A stretch of 64,000 bases of DNA from an uncultured Anaerosolibacter sp. Lineage in GTDB: Bacteria > Bacillota_A > Clostridia > Peptostreptococcales > Thermotaleaceae. Position 1 is the first letter of the stretch; every line of letters starts with the position of its first letter. Shown here piece after piece: positions 1 through 8,139 of the stretch. A model generated the notes under the pieces. The model worked only from the letters and a program-made list of their open reading frames with translations, was not told where the DNA came from and did no database searches. The translations under genes and the position numbers were made by a program. The DNA is taken from assembly GCA_937948705.1 (NCBI GenBank), contig CALECF010000074.1, positions 13,900-77,899 of the forward strand, in the 5' to 3' direction.

Positions 1-38
1 CTGCTGTTGGTTTTTTGACACCTGTCGATATTCTGACG

Positions 39-1787
39 CTAAATATCATATTGGCTTAACTTATAATATAAAGTGCTTCTCGGTATATTCAATGATTTAG
101 CAGCTTTTGCCTTATTTCCTTTTGACTCCGCTAGGGCATTACGAATCATATGGATTTCAGAAGATTTAACCACATCCTCAAGGCTTGAAGGCTTGACCCT
201 TTTGTCTATTTTATCTAGGGTTCCTTCAATAATATATTGGGGTATAGATGACAGCGTAATACGATGATCATAGCTTAGTACCACCATACATTCCACGGTA
301 TTCCTTAACTCTCGAATATTGCCCTTCCATTCATATTTATATAGGATATCGAAGACTTCTTTATCGATATGATGAATTTTTATGTGATTTTTATGGCATA
401 TTTCCTGTAAAAAATAGTCAAATAACAGAACAATGTCTTCTTTTCGATCTCTTAAGGGAGGCAATTCTATTTCCACAACATTTAGGCGATAGTATAGATC
501 CTCTCTAAAGTTCCCCTTTTTCACCATACCTTTGAGATTTTTATTGGTAGCAGAGATAATGCGAACATCTATTGGTATTAGCTTTTCAGCCCCAATACGT
601 AAAACATTACCCTCTTGAAGAATCCTAAGAAGTTTAGCCTGAAGTTCTAATGGTAAATCTCCTATTTCATCAAGAAAAATAGTCCCATTGTTTGCCAGTT
701 CAAAATATCCTAACTTTCCTCTTTTAAGGGCCCCTGTAAATGCACCCCCTACATATCCAAAGAACTCACTCTCAAAAAGGCTTTGTGGAATTGCACTACA
801 GTTCACTGGAACAAAATGTCCTTGTCTCTTGCTATGATGATGGATGGCTCTTGCAAAAACCTCTTTTCCAGTTCCACTCTCCCCTGTAATTAACACGCTG
901 GTATCCGCCTGAGATACATGCTTTGCCAGTTGAATCTTTCCTTGGATAACTGAGCTTTTGCCAATAATATTTCCTAAAGTAAACCCACCCTTAGTAATCT
1001 TTTCTACTTCTTCCTTTAGAAGATTAATCTGAGATTTTGCTTTTTCTAAACTAACAGACAGATTTCTATATTCTGTTACATCTCTTTCGGTTGCCACCAC
1101 ACCCATAAATTCATCCTCAATAAAAATAGGCAACGCACTTATAATAACATAATAATTTGGCTTAGGAGAATGATATACATTTTCTATAGGAATACGGCTC
1201 TCAATCACCGATAGAGTAAGGGCATTGGGGAAAAAGTCTAATAGCTTGTGGTAAAGAATATCTTTCGCCTTTATATCGTAAATCCTCTCAGCACTTTTGT
1301 TCCAAAATATGACGAAGCCAGAAGCATCTGTAACCGTAACACCCTCATGCATATTATTAATAATATGCCTATATTGCTTATTAATCATCTCCAGTTTCAT
1401 ATAATAACTATCCCGAATATTATCGCTCCTTAAAATACCAATTACCTGATTGCCATCATACACTGGCAAACGCCCTATTTTTTTTTCAATCAATAGCTTT
1501 CGCGCATTGCTAATAAGTTCATCCCCATGGACTGTTATAACATCCGTCTTCATATATTGAGAAACCGGGAGGGAAAGATCATGTCGTTCCTTTAAAAACA
1601 CTGAAATATCTGTTAAGGTGATTATCCCCAGAAGCCCTTTGTCTCCATCAATAATAAGGGCTTCTTCCATGTTTTCTCTCAACACAAAATAAATGACTTC
1701 AGAGAGCTTAGTATGGGGTTCCACACTAATATAATCCATAGAAAATATTTCATTTACCCTGTAATACAGCATTTTGTTTTCAACCAT
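39..1787 (-). CDS. Sigma-54-dependent transcriptional activator with CBS pair and PAS sensor
   Basis: About 582 aa. Bacterial enhancer-binding protein that would remodel sigma-54 RNA polymerase using ATP. Domain order: two CBS motifs (about residues 10-125), a PAS domain (about 135-240), an AAA+ domain with Walker A GESGTGKE, the sigma-54 contact loop GAFTGA and Walker B GTIFLDEIGDL, then a Fis-type helix-turn-helix at the C-terminus (NKAAAAKSLNIPRSTLYYKL-like; seen as KAKAAKSLNIPRSTLYYKL). The ATG at 1787 has a strong GGGGGGAG Shine-Dalgarno; the frame stays open up to a TTG at 1925, but that codon sits in the T-tail of the purB terminator. CBS plus PAS suggests sensing of an adenine nucleotide and of redox state or a small ligand (inference). 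Its target genes are not in the window. Confidence 0.9.
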   Translation of the reverse strand: MVENKMLYYRVNEIFSMDYISVEPHTKLSEVIYFVLRENMEEALIIDGDKGLLGIITLTDISVFLKERHDLSLPVSQYMKTDVITVHGDELISNARKLLIEKKIGRLPVYDGNQVIGILRSDNIRDSYYMKLEMINKQYRHIINNMHEGVTVTDASGFVIFWNKSAERIYDIKAKDILYHKLLDFFPNALTLSVIESRIPIENVYHSPKPNYYVIISALPIFIEDEFMGVVATERDVTEYRNLSVSLEKAKSQINLLKEEVEKITKGGFTLGNIIGKSSVIQGKIQLAKHVSQADTSVLITGESGTGKEVFARAIHHHSKRQGHFVPVNCSAIPQSLFESEFFGYVGGAFTGALKRGKLGYFELANNGTIFLDEIGDLPLELQAKLLRILQEGNVLRIGAEKLIPIDVRIISATNKNLKGMVKKGNFREDLYYRLNVVEIELPPLRDRKEDIVLLFDYFLQEICHKNHIKIHHIDKEVFDILYKYEWKGNIRELRNTVECMVVLSYDHRITLSSIPQYIIEGTLDKIDKRVKPSSLEDVVKSSEIHMIRNALAESKGNKAKAAKSLNIPRSTLYYKLSQYDI

Positions 1788-1923
1788 GATTCTCCCCCCA
1801 ATCAATAGCATTTCATCATTTGATATATCTAACAGGATATCTCCTTTATATTCAATGTAATTTTTGAAATATTTATAATCTTTTAATACCACATAGCCTA
1901 CGAATTTTCCTGCAAATACAGGC

Positions 1924-1954
1924 AAAAGAAAAATGCAAGAATTTAATCTTGCAT
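1924..1954 (-). terminator. Rho-independent terminator of purB
   Basis: Perfect 8-bp stem (1933-1940 with 1947-1954), 6-nt loop, followed on the minus strand by TTTTCTTTT. It lies just after the purB stop codon and separates purB from the sigma-54 activator. Confidence 0.85.
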
Positions 1955-1970
1955 CTTTCTGCTATAATCA

Positions 1971-3401
1971 CTATACCTTTAGATCGATCTCTAATCCTAA
2001 TATTTCCTTATTACTATCAATAATAGGTTGAATATACTCTTCTATGAATTCCACTACCTGCTGGGGCCCACGGCCAATATATAAAGCAGGGTCCACCAGA
2101 TTATCGATATGATCTCCCGTCAGATTAAAAGTATCATCCTGAGCTATTCTCATTAATAAGTCATTTGGCCTTCCTTCCATCTTCACTTGTCTCGCAGCTT
2201 CCATGGAATGAGTTCTTATCTTCTCATGTAACTCTTGTCTATCTCCACCCCGTTTCACAGCTTCCATCATTATGTTTTCTGTTGCCATAAAAGGTAGTTC
2301 GTTCATTACATGTTGGAGGATTACCTTGTCATAGACAACCAATCCTGAAGAAATATTAATACAAATCTCAAGAATTGCATCAACAGCCAAAAAAGCTTCT
2401 GGTATTGATATTCTTCTATTGGCAGAATCATCTAAAGTTCTCTCAAACCACTGAGTGGATACCGTCATAGCAGGATTCATCATATTAGACATCACATATC
2501 TAGCCAGAGATGCGACTCTCTCACTTCTCATAGGATTCCGCTTATATGCCATGGCAGAGGATCCAATCTGATTTGTTTCAAAGGGTTCTTCTACTTCCTT
2601 TAAATGCTGTAGTAGTCGAAGGTCATTTGTCATTTTATGTGCACTTTGAGCAATACTGCTTAACACAGATAATATTCTATAATCAAGTTTTCTTGAGTAT
2701 GTTTGTCCTGTTACTGGAAATGTTTTTTTATAACCCATCTTTTCAGTAACAAGCTTATCTAATTCCTTGACTTTTTCATGGTCACCATCAAATAAACTTA
2801 AGAAACTTGCCTGGGTTCCCGTAGTCCCTTTAACACCCCTAAGGGCCATGGTACTTAATACATACTCTAAATCTTCAAAGTCCATCAAAAAATCCATTAA
2901 CCATAGGGTTCCTCGCTTTCCTACGGTTGTCAATTGCGCAGGCTGAAAATGCGTAAAGCCTAAGGTTGGTAAATCTTTATACTTTAATGCAAAGCTAGCC
3001 ATATTATCCATAAAGTTTATCAACTTTTTTCGAATGAGTTTTAGCCCTTGGTCCATGACAATAATATCCGTATTATCTCCAACATATGCACTGGTTGCAC
3101 CTAGATGGATAATTGGCTTGGCCTTTGGACATTGGACGCCAAAAGCATATACATGGGACATTACATCATGCCTTGTTTCTTTTTCTCTTTTTATTGCTAC
3201 ATCATAGTTAATTTCATTTTTATACCTTTTCATCTCTTCAATTTGTTCATATGAAATATCAAGTCCTAATTCTTTTTCTGCCTCTGCTAAAGCTATCCAA
3301 AGACTTCTCCACGTCCTGAACTTTGTATCCGCAGAAAAAAGCTCCGTGATTTCACGGCTGGCATATCTCGTAATCAAAGGGTTCTCATAGGTTGCTGACA
3401 T
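1971..3401 (-). CDS. purB: Adenylosuccinate lyase
   Basis: About 476 aa, normal family length. Cleaves adenylosuccinate to AMP and fumarate, and SAICAR to AICAR, in purine synthesis. The fumarase/aspartase superfamily signature is present as GSSAMAYKRNPMRSE, with upstream HLGATSAYVGDNTD and TGTQASFLSLF blocks. The ATG at 3401 has AAAGGAG 8 nt upstream; the in-frame GTG at 3410 is too close to it. The gene is monocistronic: a good promoter upstream and a terminator directly after it. No other pur genes are nearby. Confidence 0.96.
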   Translation of the reverse strand: MSATYENPLITRYASREITELFSADTKFRTWRSLWIALAEAEKELGLDISYEQIEEMKRYKNEINYDVAIKREKETRHDVMSHVYAFGVQCPKAKPIIHLGATSAYVGDNTDIIVMDQGLKLIRKKLINFMDNMASFALKYKDLPTLGFTHFQPAQLTTVGKRGTLWLMDFLMDFEDLEYVLSTMALRGVKGTTGTQASFLSLFDGDHEKVKELDKLVTEKMGYKKTFPVTGQTYSRKLDYRILSVLSSIAQSAHKMTNDLRLLQHLKEVEEPFETNQIGSSAMAYKRNPMRSERVASLARYVMSNMMNPAMTVSTQWFERTLDDSANRRISIPEAFLAVDAILEICINISSGLVVYDKVILQHVMNELPFMATENIMMEAVKRGGDRQELHEKIRTHSMEAARQVKMEGRPNDLLMRIAQDDTFNLTGDHIDNLVDPALYIGRGPQQVVEFIEEYIQPIIDSNKEILGLEIDLKV

Positions 3402-3433
3402 AACTTCCACTCCTTTATGTTGTTTACATTAGT

Positions 3434-3462
3434 ATTATACATGATTAGATTTAAAATCACAA
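3434..3462 (-). promoter_or_regulatory. Sigma-A promoter of purB
   Basis: TTGTGA at 3457-3462 and TATAAT at 3434-3439 with a 17-bp spacer, read on the minus strand, about 30 bp upstream of the purB start. Confidence 0.75.
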
Positions 3463-3516
3463 ACATTATGGTTAAATACTCTGTTTTTGTTCATATTTAT
3501 ATGCGTGTTTATATTT

Positions 3517-3544
3517 AAAAAAGATATGGATGTTCGTCCATATC
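3517..3544 (-). terminator. Terminator of the PHP phosphoesterase gene
   Basis: Perfect 8-bp stem (3523-3530 with 3537-3544), 6-nt loop, then TTTTTT on the minus strand. Confidence 0.85.
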
Positions 3545-3674
3545 CTCTCGCTTCATCATTCTAAGTGAATACAACTATTTGCTATCACTTCCTTGTATAA
3601 TGAAAATTGGAACCCTTGGGTTATTAGCGTATACTATAGAATCTACTGATGATACTTCATCTACACCTCATATT

Positions 3675-4487
3675 CTATTTGTCTACAAATTGATATATTG
3701 AATCAAAAGTCACACCTACACTGCCTATCGTAGGCCTTTTATTCTGAAAAGTATCATGAAAATCTGATCCCCCTGTAACAAGAAGCCTATTGTTCCGTGC
3801 AATTTCTAAAAATCCCTGACGATCATGTTTTTCATGTTTAGTATGGTAAACCTCAATACCTCGTATTCCTTTGCTAATGATTTCATTAATGTCGATTTGT
3901 TTACTTAAAAGACCTGGATGTGCCAATACCGGGATTCCTTTCGCCTGAGTAATGACCTCAATCGCTTCTTCTGGCAGTAGTTTAAATCGCTCTATATAGG
4001 CTGGTTTCCCTTTTCCCAGCAAGGTTTCAAACGTATCCTGAATTGTACGTCCGTATCCTTTATCTACCAACAATCTTCCTATATGGGGTCGGCCTATGGC
4101 CCCACCCTTGGATAGTGCTAATACTTCTTCAAATGTTATATTGTACCCTAATTCTATGAGTTTCTCAATAATCCGTCTTCCTCTATTTATTCTATCATCC
4201 ATTATTTTTTTTGTTAGTTTAATAATCTCTTCATCCTCATAATCAATCCAGTAGCCTAATATATGCACTTCATGATCCATGCATTGAGTGCTAAATTCTA
4301 TTCCTGGTATAAATAAAAAGTTATTATGATCTTGAGCGGATTGAGCAGCTTCTTTTAATCCATCAATTGTATCATGATCAGTGATAGACACACCTTTTAA
4401 TTTTAGCTTTACGGCCCAGTTAATAATCTCAGACGGCTTTAATATGCCATCCGATGCTATAGAATGAATATGCATGTCAATCTTCAA
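3675..4487 (-). CDS. PHP-domain metal-dependent phosphoesterase
   Basis: 270 aa, cytoplasmic. Polymerase-and-histidinol-phosphatase fold with the expected metal ligands: DMHIHSIASDG near the N-terminus, TDHDT, PGIEFST, EVHILGY, LAHPG and GGSDFHD. Closest described relatives are the YciV/RNase AM type enzymes that act on nucleoside 3',5'-bisphosphates or on short 5' RNA ends; the exact substrate cannot be read from sequence. The start is a TTG at 4487 with GGGGG 7 nt upstream. It follows the spoVS terminator and ends in its own terminator. Confidence 0.88.
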   Translation of the reverse strand: MKIDMHIHSIASDGILKPSEIINWAVKLKLKGVSITDHDTIDGLKEAAQSAQDHNNFLFIPGIEFSTQCMDHEVHILGYWIDYEDEEIIKLTKKIMDDRINRGRRIIEKLIELGYNITFEEVLALSKGGAIGRPHIGRLLVDKGYGRTIQDTFETLLGKGKPAYIERFKLLPEEAIEVITQAKGIPVLAHPGLLSKQIDINEIISKGIRGIEVYHTKHEKHDRQGFLEIARNNRLLVTGGSDFHDTFQNKRPTIGSVGVTFDSIYQFVDK

Positions 4488-4579
4488 GACGCTACCCCCT
4501 TTCGCTGGAAGCTAAAAATCAAAATGATTACTTTCTCTATTCTCAACTATATATTTGCACAAATAATCTCTAAATATGT

Positions 4580-4611
4580 AAAAAAGCAAAAGACCCGTAA
4601 AAACAGGTCTT
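4580..4611 (-). terminator. Terminator of spoVS
   Basis: 8-bp stem with one G:U pair (4590-4597 with 4604-4611) and 6-nt loop, followed by TTTTGCTTTTTT on the minus strand. Confidence 0.85.
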
Positions 4612-4625
4612 CTTCTAACGATACA

Positions 4626-4886
4626 TTATCTTGGTTCTACAATTAGCTTAATTGCAGTTCTCTCTTCACCATCTATTAAAATATCTGTGAAGGCAGGGAT
4701 ACATATTAGGTCAACACCACTAGGAGCAACGAATCCTCGCGCAATAGCTACCGCTTTCACTGCTTGATTCAGAGCACCTGCACCAATTGCTTGCATTTCT
4801 GCACCACCGCGTTCTCTTAAAACGCCAGCTAATGCCCCTGCAACAGAGTTTGGATTTGATTTTGCTGATACTTTTAATACTTCCAT
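4626..4886 (-). CDS. spoVS: Stage V sporulation protein S
   Basis: 86 aa, the usual length of this extremely conserved small protein (EVLKVSAKSNPNSVAGALAG at the N-terminus, GVDLICIPAFTDI and ERTAIKLIVEPR towards the C-terminus). Family members have an Alba-like fold and are needed for septation and coat steps of sporulation; the molecular role remains unclear. Good Shine-Dalgarno (AAAGGGGG, 8-nt spacing). A sigma-H type promoter lies 70-100 bp upstream, and a terminator follows. It sits directly after rny; the ymdB gene found between them in B. subtilis is absent. Confidence 0.97.
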   Translation of the reverse strand: MEVLKVSAKSNPNSVAGALAGVLRERGGAEMQAIGAGALNQAVKAVAIARGFVAPSGVDLICIPAFTDILIDGEERTAIKLIVEPR

Positions 4887-4957
4887 GATGAAAGCCCCCT
4901 TTAATAATAGAGTTGAATTGGTTCATTTTCAAGAGCGATATATTATATCAAAATACT

Positions 4958-4986
4958 ATATTCTACATATATCCTGTAAATCCTTT
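4958..4986 (-). promoter_or_regulatory. Sigma-H promoter of spoVS
   Basis: Minus-strand AAAGGATTT at 4978-4986 and GTAGAATAT at 4958-4966 with an 11-bp spacer, matching the Bacillus sigma-H consensus RnAGGAwww / RnnGAATww at every fixed position. B. subtilis spoVS is known to be sigma-H dependent. Confidence 0.75.
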
Positions 4987-5109
4987 TTTTTCTAAAATAG
5001 AAATGAGAAAATTTAAACAAATGTTTCGATCAATGAAATTCAATGGGATTCAATCATTATTACCCTAATAAAATCAATTGATGATTAAACAGTGTCCATC
5101 TTACTTTCC

Positions 5110-5141
5110 AAAAAATAGAAAAGAATACACAGAGTGTATTC
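5110..5141 (-). terminator. Terminator of rny
   Basis: Perfect 8-bp stem (5123-5130 with 5134-5141), 3-nt loop, then TTTTCTATTTTTT on the minus strand, immediately after the rny stop. Confidence 0.85.
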
Positions 5142-5144
5142 CTT

Positions 5145-6692
5145 CTATTTTGCATATTCTATTGCTCTTGTTTCTCGAATTACGTTTACTTTAATTTGAC
5201 CTGGATATTCCAGTTCGCTTTCTATTCTCTTTGTTATTTCCCTCGCTAGATGAACAATATCTGCATCAGCCATTTCTTCTGGCTTGACCATAATTCTCAC
5301 TTCACGACCAGCTTGAATTGCAAATGACTTTTCAACACCATCATATGCGCTTGCAATTTCTTCTAGCTTCTCAAGACGCTTAATATATGTCTCTAGGGTC
5401 TCTCTCCTTGCGCCTGGCCTTGCAGCAGAAATTGCATCAGCAGCAGTAACTAAAACAGCTTCAACTGTCTGAGGCTCATAATCTCCATGATGAGTTGACA
5501 TAGCATGTATGACTTCGTTAGACTCTTTATATTTCTTTAATAGATCCATGCCAATTTCTACGTGAGTTCCCTCAATCTCATGGTCTACAGCCTTTCCAAT
5601 ATCGTGAAGCAGACCTGCTCTTTTTGCAAGCTTTACATCTGCCCCAAGCTCAGTAGCCATAATTCCTGCTAAATGAGAAACTTCTATAGCATGCTTTAAT
5701 ACATTTTGCCCATAGCTTGTTCTAAATTTTAATCTTCCAAGTAACTTAATCAATTCAGGATGTAATCCATGTACACCCGTCTCAAAGGTAGCTTGCTCGC
5801 CTTCCTCTTTGATCATATTGTTTACTTCTTTTTTAGCTTTTTCTACCATCTCTTCAATTCTAGCTGGATGAATTCTTCCATCTACAATTAATTTCTCCAA
5901 TGCGATTCTTGCAACCTCTCGCCTAATTGGGTCGAAACCTGAAAGTATGACTGCCTCTGGTGTGTCATCAATAATCAAATCTATCCCTGTCAGAGTTTCT
6001 AAAGCCCTTATGTTTCTACCTTCTCTACCAATTATTCTTCCCTTCATCTCATCATTAGGAAGGGCAACAACAGATACCGTTGTTTCTGCTACATGATCTG
6101 CTGCACATTTTTGTATCGCATAAGAAATAATTTCTTTTGCCTTTTTCTCGCCTTCTTCTTTTGCTTTTTGTTCTATCTCTTTAATCATCATCGCAGCTTC
6201 GTGTTTGATTTCTTTCTGTATATCGCTTAAAAGTAAATCTTTTGCATCTTCTGAAGTAAGTCCAGAAATCTTCTCAAGCTCAAGAAGTTCTTTTTTATAA
6301 AGTTCTTCAATTTGCTCTTCTTTTTCTGCAACTTCCTTTAATTTTTTGCTATACATTTCTTCTTTCTTTTCAAAGTTTTCAGATTTCCTATCCAAAGTTT
6401 CTTCCTTTTGAACCAGTCTTCTTTCCAATCTTTGAATTTCATTTCGTCTTTCTCTACTGTCTTTTTCAAAGTCATTTCTAAGTTTGTGTACTTCTTCCTT
6501 TGCTTCTAGTAGAATTTCCTTTTTTGCTGTTTCGGCATCCTTTTGCGCTTCGCTGACGATTTCTTTCGCTTTTTGCTCTGCACTATTTAACTTGCCTTCG
6601 GCAATATTCTTTCTTAGAAAATACCCTACTACAAAGCTAATTGCTGCAATAACGAGAATGATAGCTATGAAGTTTAAACTTAAACCGTTAAT
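5145..6692 (-). CDS. rny: Ribonuclease Y, apparently with an AUU start codon
   Basis: About 515 aa (B. subtilis enzyme 520 aa). Membrane-anchored endoribonuclease that initiates mRNA decay. Seen: an N-terminal membrane helix (about residues 8-25), a long coiled coil (about 30-180), a KH domain ([15 protein letters not shown]) and an HD domain ([12 protein letters not shown]). Conventional start codons in this frame appear only at a TTG (6428), which would remove the membrane anchor and half of the coiled coil. The frame is open up to a TAG at 6708-6710 and encodes a typical RNase Y N-terminus. The only plausible initiator there is ATT at 6690-6692, with GGGGAGG 9 nt upstream. A sequencing error is the alternative. 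Confidence 0.93.
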   Translation of the reverse strand: MNGLSLNFIAIILVIAAISFVVGYFLRKNIAEGKLNSAEQKAKEIVSEAQKDAETAKKEILLEAKEEVHKLRNDFEKDSRERRNEIQRLERRLVQKEETLDRKSENFEKKEEMYSKKLKEVAEKEEQIEELYKKELLELEKISGLTSEDAKDLLLSDIQKEIKHEAAMMIKEIEQKAKEEGEKKAKEIISYAIQKCAADHVAETTVSVVALPNDEMKGRIIGREGRNIRALETLTGIDLIIDDTPEAVILSGFDPIRREVARIALEKLIVDGRIHPARIEEMVEKAKKEVNNMIKEEGEQATFETGVHGLHPELIKLLGRLKFRTSYGQNVLKHAIEVSHLAGIMATELGADVKLAKRAGLLHDIGKAVDHEIEGTHVEIGMDLLKKYKESNEVIHAMSTHHGDYEPQTVEAVLVTAADAISAARPGARRETLETYIKRLEKLEEIASAYDGVEKSFAIQAGREVRIMVKPEEMADADIVHLAREITKRIESELEYPGQIKVNVIRETRAIEYAK

Positions 6693-6729
6693 ACTTAAAC
6701 ACCTCCCCTAATAAAGAATGTAAACTAAT

Positions 6730-6751
6730 AAAACCGAGAAGCCTCGGTTTT
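6730..6751 (-). other. Hairpin in the rny leader
   Basis: Perfect 9-bp stem (6730-6738 with 6743-6751) with a 4-nt loop, followed on the minus strand by TTTTATTAGTTT. It lies between the rny promoter and the Shine-Dalgarno, so it could be an attenuator or a 5' stabilising structure. The T-tract is interrupted, so strong termination is uncertain. Confidence 0.6.
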
Positions 6752-6840
6752 TAAATCTTTCACTATGATATTATAGAGTAAAATTTAAAAAACTTGTTTG
6801 GCTTCCTGTATTATCCAATGATACACCATTAGTTGATATT

Positions 6841-6869
6841 ATTTTATATCTTTTTTAATGTACTGTCAA
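6841..6869 (-). promoter_or_regulatory. Sigma-A promoter of rny
   Basis: Perfect TTGACA at 6864-6869 and TAAAAT at 6841-6846 with a 17-bp spacer. A second, weaker candidate lies upstream (TTATGA at 6915-6920, TATAAT at 6893-6898, 16-bp spacer). The 312-bp gap between recA and rny holds these promoters, an inverted repeat, the leader hairpin and the recA terminator; I see no convincing gene in it. Confidence 0.8.
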
Positions 6870-6888
6870 GTTGATATTCAGTACATTA
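6856..6888. repeat. Operator-like inverted repeat overlapping the rny promoter
   Basis: Perfect 10-bp arms (TAATGTACTG at 6856-6865, CAGTACATTA at 6879-6888) with a 13-bp spacer. It covers the -35 box of the TTGACA promoter and the expected start site of the weaker upstream promoter. It does not match the LexA consensus. Confidence 0.6.
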
Positions 6889-6976
6889 GAGTATTATAAC
6901 CATTTTTTGCTATCTCATAAGTTTTTTATTCATTGTTTTTACAAAGTCCTCATAAATATCTTTAAATAGTATCTCT

Positions 6977-7009
6977 CTAAAATAAATAATCCCCTAAAAG
7001 GGGATTATT
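6977..7009 (-). terminator. Terminator of recA
   Basis: Perfect 10-bp stem (6985-6994 with 7000-7009) with a 5-nt loop, followed by TATTTT on the minus strand. The upstream arm overlaps the recA stop codon. Confidence 0.85.
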
Positions 7010-8033
7010 TATTTTCTTCCTCAACGCTTACAGCTACTTTGGCTAAGGGCAATTTGTTAACTGTTCTTACTTGATTCTCGATGTCTAATGCAATCTCTTT
7101 ATTCTCGCTAAGGAACTGTTTTGCATTCTCTCTTCCCTGTCCTAATCGATGCTCTCCATAGCTGTACCAAGCACCTGACTTTTTAACGATATCTGCATTC
7201 GTTGCACAATCCAAAACGTTGCCCTCTCTTGAAATCCCTGTTCCGTACATGATGTCAAATTCTGCTTGTCTAAAAGGCGGGGCAATCTTATTTTTTACTA
7301 CTTTAACTCTCGTTCTACTGCCCGTTATCGCATCTCCCTGCTTAATAGCTTCTACTCTTCTCACGTCTAAGCGAACTGAAGCATAAAATTTTAATGCCTT
7401 TCCACCTGTAGTTGTCTCTGGGTTTCCGAACATTACCCCTACTTTTTCTCTTAACTGGTTGATAAATATAACAGAAGTTTTCGATTTATTAATTGCACCT
7501 GCCAATTTTCGAAGTGCTTGGGACATTAATCTAGCCTGTAAACCCACATGACTATCTCCCATGTCCCCTTCAATTTCAGCCTTAGGTACCAACGCGGCAA
7601 CAGAATCTATAACAATGACATCCACAGCACCACTACGAACCAATGCCTCACAAATTTCTAAAGCCTGCTCTCCTGTATCAGGTTGGGATACAATCAAATC
7701 ATCTATATTTACATGCAGGTTTTTAGCATATACTGGGTCTAGAGCGTGCTCTGCATCAATAAAAGCAGCTACACCGCCGGTTTTCTGAGCCTCAGCAATC
7801 ACGTGAAGCGCAACTGTTGTTTTACCAGAAGATTCAGGTCCATAAATCTCAATAATTCTTCCCCTGGGAATACCACCAATCCCAATGGCAATATCTAAAT
7901 CTAAAGAGCCTGTAGAAATGGATTCAATATTAAGCCTAGATGTATCCTCCCCCAGCTTCATAATAGATCCTTTACCGAACTGTTTTTCTATCTGACCCAT
8001 TGCAATTTCCAATGCTTTTAATTTCTCATTCAT
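7005..8033 (-). CDS. recA: Recombinase RecA
   Basis: About 342 aa, normal length. ATP-dependent strand exchange and LexA co-protease. P-loop [19 protein letters not shown], the L1 loop [19 protein letters not shown] and the L2 region [20 protein letters not shown] are all present. Likely start ATG at 8033; an in-frame GTG at 8039 is possible. Upstream lie a sigma-A promoter and a LexA box, plus a hairpin between Shine-Dalgarno and start. Confidence 0.98.
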   Translation of the reverse strand: MNEKLKALEIAMGQIEKQFGKGSIMKLGEDTSRLNIESISTGSLDLDIAIGIGGIPRGRIIEIYGPESSGKTTVALHVIAEAQKTGGVAAFIDAEHALDPVYAKNLHVNIDDLIVSQPDTGEQALEICEALVRSGAVDVIVIDSVAALVPKAEIEGDMGDSHVGLQARLMSQALRKLAGAINKSKTSVIFINQLREKVGVMFGNPETTTGGKALKFYASVRLDVRRVEAIKQGDAITGSRTRVKVVKNKIAPPFRQAEFDIMYGTGISREGNVLDCATNADIVKKSGAWYSYGEHRLGQGRENAKQFLSENKEIALDIENQVRTVNKLPLAKVAVSVEEENK

Positions 8034-8039
8034 ATTCAC

Positions 8040-8066
8040 CCAGATTCGAAAATCTGGTTTTCACCT
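8040..8066 (-). promoter_or_regulatory. recA ribosome binding site with UUCG hairpin before the start codon
   Basis: On the minus strand AGGTG (8062-8066) and AAAA are followed by a perfect 7-bp hairpin with a UUCG loop (8040-8046 with 8051-8057), then GTGAATATG. Linear spacing from AGGTG to the ATG is 28 nt, but with the hairpin folded it becomes about 10 nt. This would reconstitute a normal ribosome binding site. Confidence 0.6.
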
Positions 8067-8082
8067 GCCTTTCATATGCTCA

Positions 8083-8096
8083 CGAACAAATGTTCT
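8083..8096. promoter_or_regulatory. LexA (SOS) box of recA
   Basis: CGAACAAATGTTCT: the Gram-positive LexA/DinR core GAAC-N4-GTTC is intact. It begins 6 bp downstream of the recA -10 box, so LexA binding would cover the transcription start. Confidence 0.85.
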
Positions 8097-8102
8097 AATA
8101 CG

Positions 8103-8131
8103 ATTATACATGATATCTACAAGGGGGTCAA
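8103..8131 (-). promoter_or_regulatory. Sigma-A promoter of recA
   Basis: TTGACC at 8126-8131 and TATAAT at 8103-8108 with a 17-bp spacer, immediately after the cinA stop codon. cinA-recA readthrough also looks possible because no terminator separates them. Confidence 0.85.
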
Positions 8132-8139
8132 TAGGAATG

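Noticed and set aside
1..38. Leftmost 38 bases downstream of the sigma-54 activator
   Set aside because: Too short to judge; no hairpin, T-run or sigma-54 -24/-12 element seen.
4720..4932. 70-codon minus-strand frame overlapping spoVS
   Set aside because: Out-of-frame shadow of spoVS; translation is low complexity and Ser/Arg/Cys-rich.
5145..6428. Truncated RNase Y starting at the TTG at 6428
   Set aside because: The upstream frame encodes the conserved membrane anchor and coiled coil, and no ribosome binding site precedes this TTG.
6905..7003. Short minus-strand frame after recA ending in a peptide like YEDFVKTMNKKLMR
   Set aside because: Begins inside the recA terminator stem, has no Shine-Dalgarno for its only ATG and just seven codons from it; taken as chance in AT-rich DNA.
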